DNA from: JBKHYJ01 sp046565505
GTDB taxonomy: Bacteria > Acidobacteriota > Blastocatellia > UBA7656
DNA: 10,245 bases
Direction: 5' to 3'
NCBI GenBank assembly: GCA_046565505.1
Contig: JBKHYJ010000052.1
Span: 1-10,245, forward strand
Position numbers and translations under genes: made by a program. Within the stretch, counting starts at the first letter, position 1. Each line of letters opens with the position of its first letter. The notes under the pieces are model-generated. The model worked only from the letters and a program-made list of their open reading frames with translations, did no database searches and was not told where the DNA came from. Of this stretch, positions 1 through 6,617 are shown one piece after another.

Positions 1-206
1 CTCTTCTCGAACTCGGGAACGTATCGCTGTACCCATCGCAGGATGGTCGTATGGGCGAGAGCGACACCGCGCTCGGCCATGATTTGTTCCAAATCACGGG
101 AGCTTAATTTGTAGGTGATGTACCATCGGACGCAAAGAATGATTATTGATGAGTCAAAGTGGCGGCCCTTGAACAGCGTGGCCGAGTCATTTGAGTTTTC
201 GGACAT
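1..206 (-). CDS. IS6-family transposase, N-terminal part (runs off the left edge)
   Basis: The fragment encodes the first 68 residues of an IS6-type DDE transposase. It starts at the ATG at 206 with MSENSNDSATLFKGRHFDSS, and continues with the family's N-terminal helix-turn-helix pattern: a CVRWYITYKLSSRDL block, then MAERGVALAHTT, ILRWVQRYVPEF. In the family this region binds the terminal repeats, and the catalytic DDE residues follow, here outside the window. The visible frame has no stop or frameshift, so this copy may be intact. It is similar but clearly not identical to the copy at 9324, differing at about a third of residues. It faces away from the island. The family assignment is firm; activity cannot be judged. 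Confidence 0.9.
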   Translation of the reverse strand, partial: MSENSNDSATLFKGRHFDSSIIILCVRWYITYKLSSRDLEQIMAERGVALAHTTILRWVQRYVPEFEK

Positions 207-247
207 GCCGTTGATTATGCGCTTGATTCATTTTCTGCACCACAATC
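1..247 (-). mobile_element. IS6-like insertion sequence, proximal end (continues beyond the window)
   Basis: This is the transposase-start end of an IS6-like element that reads leftward out of the window. The outer tip is placed at 247 because, read on the minus strand, the 41 bases between it and the transposase ATG align without gaps to the 41-base leader of the second IS6-like copy at 9283-9323. The two share the words GTGCA near the tip and CATAATC further in. The tip also matches, at 10 of 12 bases, the element end at 9582 (GATTGTGGTGCA against GGTTGTGGCGCA), which supports it being a terminal inverted repeat. The distal end lies outside the window, so target duplication cannot be tested. 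Confidence 0.75.
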
Positions 248-264
248 GTAAGACGCAGGTGATG

Positions 265-284
265 CCTCCGCCTTAAGGCGGAGG
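265..284. terminator. Perfect GC-rich palindrome just after the anti-sigma gene
   Basis: The arms CCTCCGCC and GGCGGAGG flank a central TTAA, giving a 20-base perfect palindrome that starts six bases beyond the stop codon of the gene at 290-1573. The position and stem strength fit a transcription terminator for the minus-strand genes. There is no T-run on either side, so it is not a classical intrinsic terminator. It could also be a dispersed extragenic palindrome or part of the junction with the insertion sequence. Confidence 0.45.
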
Positions 285-289
285 GTACT

Positions 290-1573
290 TCACCTCCGCG
301 CTAGGCTAATGAGGATACGGCGGCTGATTCTAGACTCCGGGTTCGCCTCAACTAAGGCCCGGAACTCACGCCTCGCCTCATTAATGAGGCCGGCCTTCGC
401 GTAGACAGTCCCCAGCACCAGATGAGAGCCGGGGTAGGCCTTCCTCGCCCGCTCAACCTCATTGAACTTGTCCCGGTCCAGAACGCTGAACTTCGCATCG
501 GCCTGCCCGACCGGCGGCGACTTCACCTCGCGACCGTCCTTCGTCATAGCTCTGACCTGCCACTGATACACACGCCCTCGGGCTAAAGCGGCGGCCGGCC
601 GCCATTCAGTGCCGGGAACTTTCGCCCTCTCAAGGACCTCGCCGCTAGCTTCAGACACACTCACCTCGTACTCCCTCGCGTCACTGAATTCCGCCCACTG
701 GAACCTCGGCTTGGTCGTCAGCACGACTACGCCGACCGGACTTAGCAGCCTGAAGCCAGGGCCATCGGTGTTTCCCGTCATCATGGTCTCGGGGCTGCTG
801 CGAAGCTGCGCGATAGCAGCGGGCAGGGGGGCACGGCCGGTTTCCAGCACCTGCTTGACCGCCTGATTGTATCCCTCATCGATTGGCCCCAAACCGCGCA
901 AGTTGCCTTCGGCGTCCATCGTGACAATACTCCCGCCGTCGTCGAGCTTTATAGTTATCTGCGGCTCGGCCGCCGTTGACCCGCCCGGACCATCCGCCTC
1001 CAACGAATTGATGCGACGCTCCAACCCAGCAATGGCGGATTCGGATTCGCTGACGGACTTCCGGAGCCGCTCATTTTCGTCCCGCAGCGATCTGGCCTGA
1101 CGGGCCGAGGACCAGACCACTCCCGCAACGATCAACAGAACAGTTAATACTTCGACGCCGACTCTCAAGCCCATCTTTTGCCAGAACCGCGCGGGGGCTC
1201 GCGGTATAGCCGCCACTGCCATTTCGTCGGACTGAATCGCCTCCTTGAGTCGCATCAACGCGGCCAGGTCATTCTCGCAATCCACACAAGTTCTGATATG
1301 AGCTTCAGTAACATCACACCCTATCTCGTCGATGGTGCCGTCGACGTAAGCCGCCATCTCCTCGTACACAACGTGTGCTTCCGCCGATTGAGACACCAGC
1401 CCCAGGCTGTCTCTCACCGTCTCGTAAGCAGTATCCACGCTTCCAGAGTCCAGGAAGCTCCGGCGGCAGTCTTCACACCCGGCTAGGTGGCTGTCGAGCA
1501 GCCGCACTTCATCGGCGGTCACCGCCTTGCTGCGGTACCTGTCAATGTCCGTAGTCGAGAGGTGCGGCGACAT
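290..1573 (-). CDS. Membrane-anchored anti-sigma-like protein with two zinc-finger motifs
   Basis: A 427-aa protein that probably binds the sigma factor encoded 73 bases upstream and holds it at the inner membrane. Two HxxxCxxC motifs typical of zinc-binding anti-sigma domains are visible, at H29/C33/C36 and H92/C96/C99. One transmembrane helix spans about residues 136-156. It is followed by a charged heptad-like coiled coil (about 160-195), a low-complexity linker, an Ig/Fn3-like beta domain (about 274-365, with FQWAEF and VYQWQVRA patterns), and a helical TPR-like tail (about 378-427). The cytoplasmic finger part and extracytoplasmic remainder follow from the single helix. The ATG at 1573 is chosen over one 36 bases upstream because GGGAGA lies seven bases before it. 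Two fingers plus a sensory-looking exterior are larger than a minimal anti-sigma factor. The sigma partner is inferred from adjacency. Confidence 0.8.
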   Translation of the reverse strand: MSPHLSTTDIDRYRSKAVTADEVRLLDSHLAGCEDCRRSFLDSGSVDTAYETVRDSLGLVSQSAEAHVVYEEMAAYVDGTIDEIGCDVTEAHIRTCVDCENDLAALMRLKEAIQSDEMAVAAIPRAPARFWQKMGLRVGVEVLTVLLIVAGVVWSSARQARSLRDENERLRKSVSESESAIAGLERRINSLEADGPGGSTAAEPQITIKLDDGGSIVTMDAEGNLRGLGPIDEGYNQAVKQVLETGRAPLPAAIAQLRSSPETMMTGNTDGPGFRLLSPVGVVVLTTKPRFQWAEFSDAREYEVSVSEASGEVLERAKVPGTEWRPAAALARGRVYQWQVRAMTKDGREVKSPPVGQADAKFSVLDRDKFNEVERARKAYPGSHLVLGTVYAKAGLINEARREFRALVEANPESRISRRILISLARR

Positions 1574-1580
1574 GTTATTT

Positions 1581-1586
1581 TCTCCC
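1581..1586 (-). promoter_or_regulatory. Ribosome binding site that sets the anti-sigma start
   Basis: Read on the minus strand this is GGGAGA, seven bases before the ATG at 1573. The alternative upstream ATG at 1609 has no comparable site, so the shorter protein is preferred. Confidence 0.6.
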
Positions 1587-1646
1587 GTTACAACCCGGTA
1601 TGATGGCACTCCTGCCGAGCGAAAGTCTAATCACGCTTGAAGCAAA

Positions 1647-2744
1647 TCACGCCCGCCTTACCCGCGCGTTCTTTTGCCGCTCGTACAGGTCCATACGCCT
1701 GGAAAGCCGCCTCCGGCCAGACTGACGCTGGCTGCTGACCCTCTGGGCGCGGACGCCCAGTCGGGCCGCGATCTCCTCGTCGGACAGCGGGAGTTTATTC
1801 CATAGCTCCAAGAACACTTCGACACTCAGGGCGAGGGCCTCTGCCATCTCGCTGATTGTCGTCACCCCGGAGCTTACGAGGGCGGTCGTGATGTCTGAAC
1901 CTTCCCCATCCTTGAGGTTCAGCAGCAGGGCCGCGCGCTGCTCAGACGGTAGCTCACATATCTCCTTCCACAATTGCTTGAGGTAGGCTTGTTTGTCAAT
2001 CCTTTCAGTGAAGAGGGACTCGGTATCGACCCAGGCGTCATCGGCGGCCCCGTTCAACTGTTCGTCCGGCTCTGAGCGAGCGGCCTTGTCTTTGATTCCG
2101 AGAATATCGCTCACAATATCTATCAGGTCATCGAGCGTAATAGGGGTGCCTACAAACTCGAATGTGGCTTTCACCACTCGCAAGACGTCCTGCTGTTGCT
2201 GCGCGGAATTCGGAACGTAATTGATCGATCCGGGATCCGCGCGCAGCTGCCGAAGGCGGTCTGATGCTCGGCGGGAAGGCTGTTGATTCCTCCAGGAGGC
2301 AAAGCCGCACAGCCACTCCCTCCTCTCCGGCTGCCATATCGCGAGCTGCTTGTGATGACTTAATACGTAGCGGAGCCTGTTCCTCAGCCGCGCCCTCGCC
2401 GGGTACTTCCGGCGCAAGTAATTATTGCATTCGTTGTAGGCTGCCGCCGCGACATAGCTCTCGAAGCTGCCGAGCAAGGCCGCGTCACCGCTCCTGATGA
2501 GGCACAGCCGCCGGACCAATTGAACGACCACTTCTTCGCCGACATCGTCCTGATCCTGCCATTCGACAATGCCGTAGTGACTACGGTTAAGATTCAGTTT
2601 TGAGGCGATGACCCGCCTGATCACCGGCCGAGCGTACCGGCATATGAGTTCCTCAAGCAGTTGATCGCGACTGGATTCGTCCGCCTCATCGAGAAAGGCT
2701 TTAAGGAGTAAATCGGCCTCTGTTTTCGCGCTGGCTACCAACAT
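1647..2744 (-). CDS. Atypical sigma-70-family RNA polymerase sigma factor
   Basis: A 365-aa protein with the layout of a group IV-like sigma factor. Region 2 lies at about residues 40-125 and includes FESYVAAAAYNECNNYLRRK from residue 94, matching the helix that contacts core polymerase and the -10 element. Region 4 begins with LPSEQRAALLL at residue 265. Its DNA-binding helix-turn-helix (LSDEEIAARLGV, then RVSSQRQSGRRRLSRR) starts only at residue 320, so roughly 35-40 extra residues split the domain. A long linker, including QQQQ, separates regions 2 and 4. The total is well above the usual 180-200 aa of ECF sigma factors. The start is uncertain: ATG at 2744 is preferred, but TTG at 2765 is in frame, and neither has a good ribosome site. 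The anti-sigma-like gene follows 73 bases downstream, so the two are probably co-transcribed. Confidence 0.78.
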   Translation of the reverse strand: MLVASAKTEADLLLKAFLDEADESSRDQLLEELICRYARPVIRRVIASKLNLNRSHYGIVEWQDQDDVGEEVVVQLVRRLCLIRSGDAALLGSFESYVAAAAYNECNNYLRRKYPARARLRNRLRYVLSHHKQLAIWQPERREWLCGFASWRNQQPSRRASDRLRQLRADPGSINYVPNSAQQQQDVLRVVKATFEFVGTPITLDDLIDIVSDILGIKDKAARSEPDEQLNGAADDAWVDTESLFTERIDKQAYLKQLWKEICELPSEQRAALLLNLKDGEGSDITTALVSSGVTTISEMAEALALSVEVFLELWNKLPLSDEEIAARLGVRAQRVSSQRQSGRRRLSRRMDLYERQKNARVRRA

Positions 2745-2799
2745 AGTCAATGCAATGCTGAGCAATGATGCTTAATTCAGTACGCTATCTTGGACCGAA

Positions 2800-2809
2800 G
2801 CGAGCTCGC
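2800..2809. promoter_or_regulatory. Short perfect palindrome upstream of the sigma gene
   Basis: GCGAGCTCGC is a 10-base perfect palindrome in the 156-base gap between the CHAT gene and the sigma gene, about 55 bases before the sigma ATG. It could be an operator or a small hairpin, but a site this short can arise by chance. No convincing -35/-10 pair was seen next to it. Confidence 0.2.
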
Positions 2810-2900
2810 CCTCCTACCGAATCTTTAGGGCGGCTGTTAAGCCCGACTTCCTGTATGCCGTGTCCATTTCCATCGCCTCAACTTCAATTTAAGAATACCG

Positions 2901-5900
2901 CTAGCGTGCGTCTCCGATGACCACGAACGGAGCCCAGTAGAATGGATGTCGGTAGCGCGGATTCTTCATTAGCGTCAGCATAGCTGCCCGCAACGCCCCT
3001 GCCTTGCTCACCCCGGTGCTCAGCCCTTCGATACCCGGCCTCAGGTTCTTGTGGAACTCGACCATCAACTCAGCCATGCTGTTGACCTCTATCGGCCATT
3101 GACTCACAACCGTTGTAGGGCACCCCGCCACAAAGAAGGCCCAGGCCAGCCCTATCATCCCTTCGCCACCTGCCACTCGCCCCCGCGCCGTGTCGCAGGC
3201 CGACAGGATCACCACCTCGGCGCTGATGTCGAGCTTCATCACCTCCCATGCCTCAAGCATCCCGTCTTCATGCTCGCCTACACTTGATTGTGACATCACC
3301 AGCCGCGAATACATAGGGTTGGTGTTGTCGAGTATCCCATGGGTGGCGAACTGCAATATGCGGCAAGCGCCTGCTTCTTTCTTGGCCTGGTCCTCGCGTG
3401 CCTCTGCGCGGACGTAGACTTTGCTCCGCTCAGGGCCGTAGAGGCGGCTGAGCGTCCTGACCATAGCCTCGGTCTGAGGCAGCGGCAGAAGCTTATCATC
3501 CGCCAGCACCTCCGGGTAGACGGCCTGCAGGGTTGCCGCCGTTGTAGGATCGACATCGGGGTTGCCGAAAGCAACCAGCGTTGATAACGTGGCGGAGGGC
3601 TTACGCTTTTGCTTCAGGTTCATCATCTCGCGGAGCACAGTCAGGGAAGGAGTGTATGAGATGGAGTAGTCCTGAATCAAGAAGCGGTCTGCGGATGGCT
3701 GTAACGCCTGGAAAGGGACCTGCCACAGAGCGCCGTCAGGCACAACGATGAGGTTGGTCTTGTTTTTCAAATCAACTCGCGCGGGGGCGATCAGAAGGTC
3801 GTACAACTCTCTAGAAGGCTCAGAAAAGTCAAAGTCCTTCTGGGACAGTCTGCCGTAGAAACGGCCAACCTGCTCGTCAAGGTCTTTTTGTTTTATGTTT
3901 ATGGTATACACATTCAGAGTCGGGGCCTTATCCGAAGACTGCGAGTTGACCTGTGATCGCTGCGTTTTTGTCAGGGCAAACAGATAAGTTTTGTCTTCCG
4001 TGACTACGTATTGCACTACCGCCGTATTGGCGTTTGGAATGAGCCTACCAGCCTCTTCGATGGTTATTGGCGTCATCTGCCCGCGCTGTGCCCTTAGTTC
4101 AGGGTGAGCAGCATAAAGGCTTACCTGAAAGGCTTCGTAGCTGGCCCTGGCCTTCTCGCGGCGGGCTTGGAGGTCAATCAGAACCGACTTGTCAGACTGG
4201 CCGCGGAGGTTCCAACGATAAATCTGGGTGTTGAGGGAGACGACTTCCGCGTTCAGCCTTCGCTCTTCGGCTCGTTCGTCCTCCGTCATAGCTTTAGTCA
4301 CGTCTACGCGACCGGCCTCAAGAGTGTCGAGCAGTGCGCGGCCCTTGGCGCGTTCTGCGTAAGCGAGAGCGTCTATATATTTCTTCTCATCTACCGACAG
4401 TGTGACCATCCGGTGATAAGGCGAGAGCCTCCTCTGAAAGAACTGCTGCTGCTGCTGCTCGTCGCCTGCCACTCTGCCGCGCAGCTCTTCGACGGCGGCG
4501 AGGGCTTTAGTAAATTCTTCTCGCGCCAGTGAGTAGTTGCCCTGCGCATAGTGAACATTCCCGATGCTGACTAATATGCCTGCAACCCCTCCCTTGTCGC
4601 CCGTCTCCTCACTGATTCTCAGACTCTTTTGGTAGTGCTCAAGGGCCTGCGCGTAGCTGCTTTGCCGATAGTAGTATTCCCCAATGTTATTTAGCGCGTT
4701 CGCAACGTCTTCTTTGTCACCTATCTCCTCGCTGATTCTTAGACTCTTTTGGTAGTGCTCAAATGCCTGCTGGTAGCTGCCTTGCCGAAAACGAACAAAA
4801 CCGATGTTGTTTAGGGTGACTGCAACCCCTTGCTTGTCACCCGTCTCCTCGCTGATTCTCAGACTCTTCTGGTAGTGCTCAAGCGCCTGCTGGTAACTGC
4901 CCTGCCGAAAGTGAACAAAACCGATGTTGTTTAGGGTGAACGCGACCCCTCCCTTGTCACCCGTCTCCTCACTGATTTTTAGACTCTTTTGAAAATGCTC
5001 AAGCGCCTGGGGGTAGTTGCCTTGTGAGCGGTGAACAAGCCCGATGTTATTCAGGGTGAACGCGATCCCTTGCTTGTCACCCGTCTCCTCGCTGATTTTT
5101 AGACTCTTTTGAAAATGCTCAAGCGCCTGCGCGTAGCTGCTTTGTAAACGGTGAACAAGCCCGATGTTATTCAGGGTGGCTGCGATCCCTTGCTTGTCAC
5201 CCGTCTCCTCGCTGATTCTCAGACTCTTCTGGTAGTGCTCAAGCGCCTGCGCGTAGCTGCTTTGCCGGTAGTGAACAAAACCGATACCTTGCAAGGAATT
5301 GGCAGTGCCCATCTGGTCGTGCAGTTGCTCGGCCAGACTCAAAGCAAGCCTATTGGAATCAAGCGCGGCTGAATATGTGCCTTGTATGGTGAGGCGGTGG
5401 CCCTCCGCCACAAGCTCCTCTACTAATTTAACCGTGACTAACTCCTTCTCCGCTGCAAGAATTGCCTTCCGCTCTTCATCCGACTTCGCCGATAGAATCG
5501 CTGCCGCAATCTCTTGTTCGCTTGACACGTACTGCCATACCTTCCAACCTTCGCCTTCCCTTAACAGATGGATCGTGCGATTCATAACCCCAAGACCATC
5601 AGCAGTCTTTCCGGTCTTTACATCCTCGACATCAATTTCGGCGATGGCGCGTACCCTGGCCTTCCCCTCGTTCACTTCGACCTTGACAATGGTCACACTC
5701 CTTAACTGAGTCTTGTTCTCCGCGAATGCTTGCTGGAACTCTTGCTTGCGAGCAACCAAGTCAGGAGACTTCTCGCTCCACAACGCCATCAGGCCGTCCA
5801 GGTCTTTCTTCTGGTAAAGGTCAAAAAACTTTTCCACTAGCTTGCGAATCGCCGCATCATCGCCAGACTGTGCCGAAGCAATGTGCGGAGCACTTGAGTA

Positions 5901-5966
5901 AACCAGGATCAACAAACAAGGCCATATCAGGAAGACTCCTGATCGCATATGTACCAAACGCCGCAT
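2901..5966 (-). CDS. Exported SnoaL-like/TPR/CHAT protease-like protein
   Basis: A 1021-aa protein. A signal peptide spans about residues 1-32, ending ASA before QSGDD, so it probably acts outside the cytoplasm. Next comes a SnoaL/NTF2-like domain (about 35-160: IRKLVEKFFDLYQKKDLDGL and a WKVWQY strand), then seven or more 40-residue TPR units (about 190-490) carrying the motifs LNNIG and QALEHYQKSLRISEETGDK. A helical stretch follows, then a C-terminal CHAT domain (about 630-1021). CHAT domains are caspase-like cysteine peptidases, and both catalytic residues are present: His876 in FATHG and Cys924 in LSACDTARG. The family suggests that TPRs recognise a partner and CHAT cleaves a protein; the substrate is unknown. 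The ATG at 5966 is preferred over 6038 because a strong AAGGAGG lies before it and the signal peptide then begins at residue 1. It is the first gene of the minus-strand group. Confidence 0.9.
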   Translation of the reverse strand: MRRLVHMRSGVFLIWPCLLILVYSSAPHIASAQSGDDAAIRKLVEKFFDLYQKKDLDGLMALWSEKSPDLVARKQEFQQAFAENKTQLRSVTIVKVEVNEGKARVRAIAEIDVEDVKTGKTADGLGVMNRTIHLLREGEGWKVWQYVSSEQEIAAAILSAKSDEERKAILAAEKELVTVKLVEELVAEGHRLTIQGTYSAALDSNRLALSLAEQLHDQMGTANSLQGIGFVHYRQSSYAQALEHYQKSLRISEETGDKQGIAATLNNIGLVHRLQSSYAQALEHFQKSLKISEETGDKQGIAFTLNNIGLVHRSQGNYPQALEHFQKSLKISEETGDKGGVAFTLNNIGFVHFRQGSYQQALEHYQKSLRISEETGDKQGVAVTLNNIGFVRFRQGSYQQAFEHYQKSLRISEEIGDKEDVANALNNIGEYYYRQSSYAQALEHYQKSLRISEETGDKGGVAGILVSIGNVHYAQGNYSLAREEFTKALAAVEELRGRVAGDEQQQQQFFQRRLSPYHRMVTLSVDEKKYIDALAYAERAKGRALLDTLEAGRVDVTKAMTEDERAEERRLNAEVVSLNTQIYRWNLRGQSDKSVLIDLQARREKARASYEAFQVSLYAAHPELRAQRGQMTPITIEEAGRLIPNANTAVVQYVVTEDKTYLFALTKTQRSQVNSQSSDKAPTLNVYTINIKQKDLDEQVGRFYGRLSQKDFDFSEPSRELYDLLIAPARVDLKNKTNLIVVPDGALWQVPFQALQPSADRFLIQDYSISYTPSLTVLREMMNLKQKRKPSATLSTLVAFGNPDVDPTTAATLQAVYPEVLADDKLLPLPQTEAMVRTLSRLYGPERSKVYVRAEAREDQAKKEAGACRILQFATHGILDNTNPMYSRLVMSQSSVGEHEDGMLEAWEVMKLDISAEVVILSACDTARGRVAGGEGMIGLAWAFFVAGCPTTVVSQWPIEVNSMAELMVEFHKNLRPGIEGLSTGVSKAGALRAAMLTLMKNPRYRHPFYWAPFVVIGDAR
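4561..5300 (-). repeat. Tandem 120-base repeats encoding TPR units
   Basis: About six 120-base units lie in register inside the CHAT gene. On the plus strand the word AGACTCTT recurs at 4621, 4741, 4861, 4981, 5101 and 5221, and CCGATGTT-like words recur with the same period. Each unit encodes one 40-residue TPR. Identity is very high at the nucleotide level, including silent positions, pointing to recent duplication or gene conversion; the outer units are more diverged. Confidence 0.9.
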
Positions 5967-5974
5967 TGTGGGGA

Positions 5975-5980
5975 CCTCCT
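5975..5980 (-). promoter_or_regulatory. Strong ribosome binding site of the CHAT gene
   Basis: On the minus strand this reads AGGAGG within GAAGGAGGT, eight bases before the ATG at 5966. It decides the start in favour of the form that begins directly with the signal peptide. Confidence 0.75.
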
Positions 5981-6507
5981 TCACGGACGCTCTGATTCGT
6001 AGACGTCGTTCGGGCGCAGTCAACCCGAAGTTGCTCATCTGTCACAGAGGTCACTATTCGGGTCAGGACACATTCAACAATACGGAAACCCGAAAACGAT
6101 TAGCGATTCTAACGCGACTGGGGGCTTATAGTCTACGCCGTAATGTAGGCTACGCGGCAGTAAGAAATAAAATTTTGGCTGATGGCTAAGTGCCTCGACT
6201 CTGAGCGTCTTTCATAGGTGTAAGCGAAGAATTTGGCCGGCACTGAAATTGTCCATGTAAGATTCAGTGCAAGGTGAAGAGGTCTATGAGGAGGTATATA
6301 ACGCGCGACACAGTGGGATGAATACCGGGCGGCCGAGAAGGGCGCACGACGGATTGTCAACCTTATACGACGGCTTAGCCGGCGAAGCGAAAGCTAGCTG
6401 CATATGATCCCGCAATGGGCCGCAGCGTTTTCACTGTGTATTCGCGACGTTGAGGCTCACCTCCCCTAACATCTGGGCGCCTCCTGAGGCGGGGGCTGCT
6501 CACAATA

Positions 6508-6520
6508 AACAATCATTGTT
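6508..6520. promoter_or_regulatory. Operator-like inverted repeat AACAAT-C-ATTGTT
   Basis: Two perfect 6-base arms flank one central base, about 98 bases before the start codon of the 307-aa exported-protein gene. It is AT-rich and symmetric like many repressor or activator sites. No regulator is identified, and there is only one copy in the region. Confidence 0.3.
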
Positions 6521-6603
6521 GATCGCTAAGAGTTTCTCCGTCACTCACTCCAACTATGAGGTGATTAGGTGATGCTTTAACGATCGGCAACCGTTCCACC
6601 TGG

Positions 6604-6610
6604 AAGGAGG
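6604..6610 (+). promoter_or_regulatory. Strong ribosome binding site of the 307-aa exported-protein gene
   Basis: AAGGAGG lies seven bases before the ATG at 6618, a near-ideal spacing, and fixes the start of that gene. It is as strong as the site of the divergent CHAT gene. Confidence 0.7.
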
Positions 6611-6617
6611 ATTCTTT

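Larger units (their letters stand above)
5967..6617. other. Gene-free region between the two divergent gene groups
   Basis: About 650 bases separate the CHAT gene from the divergent exported-protein gene and should hold the promoters of both groups. Short open frames here have no family features and no good ribosome sites. Visible items are an inverted repeat TTAG-5-CTAA near 6100-6112, an AT-rich patch at about 6166-6178, a 14-base imperfect palindrome CGCCTC-CT-GAGGCG at 6478-6491, and the dyad at 6508-6520. No clear -35/-10 pair could be assigned for either direction. The length leaves room for a small RNA, but nothing specific supports one. Confidence 0.5.

Noticed and set aside
2814..2873. 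19-codon open frame between the CHAT and sigma genes, possibly a leader peptide
   Set aside because: It has only a weak TGAGG site before the ATG, no residue bias typical of attenuators, and the GGAGG after it is followed by no start codon at a suitable distance.
4104..4532. Open frame of 142 codons on the plus strand inside the CHAT gene
   Set aside because: It lies wholly within the CHAT coding region on the opposite strand, has no family features, and the CHAT frame is unambiguous here.
4561..5300. Possible CRISPR-like array because of regular repeats
   Set aside because: The period is 120 bases with no variable spacers, and the repeats encode in-frame TPR units.
5299..5709. Open frame of 136 codons on the plus strand inside the CHAT gene
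   Set aside because: It is antisense to the SnoaL-like and first TPR part of CHAT, and its composition is typical of a shadow frame.
6133..6360. 75-codon minus-strand open frame in the divergent intergenic region
   Set aside because: There is no ribosome site or family similarity, and it would lie in the expected promoter region of the CHAT gene.
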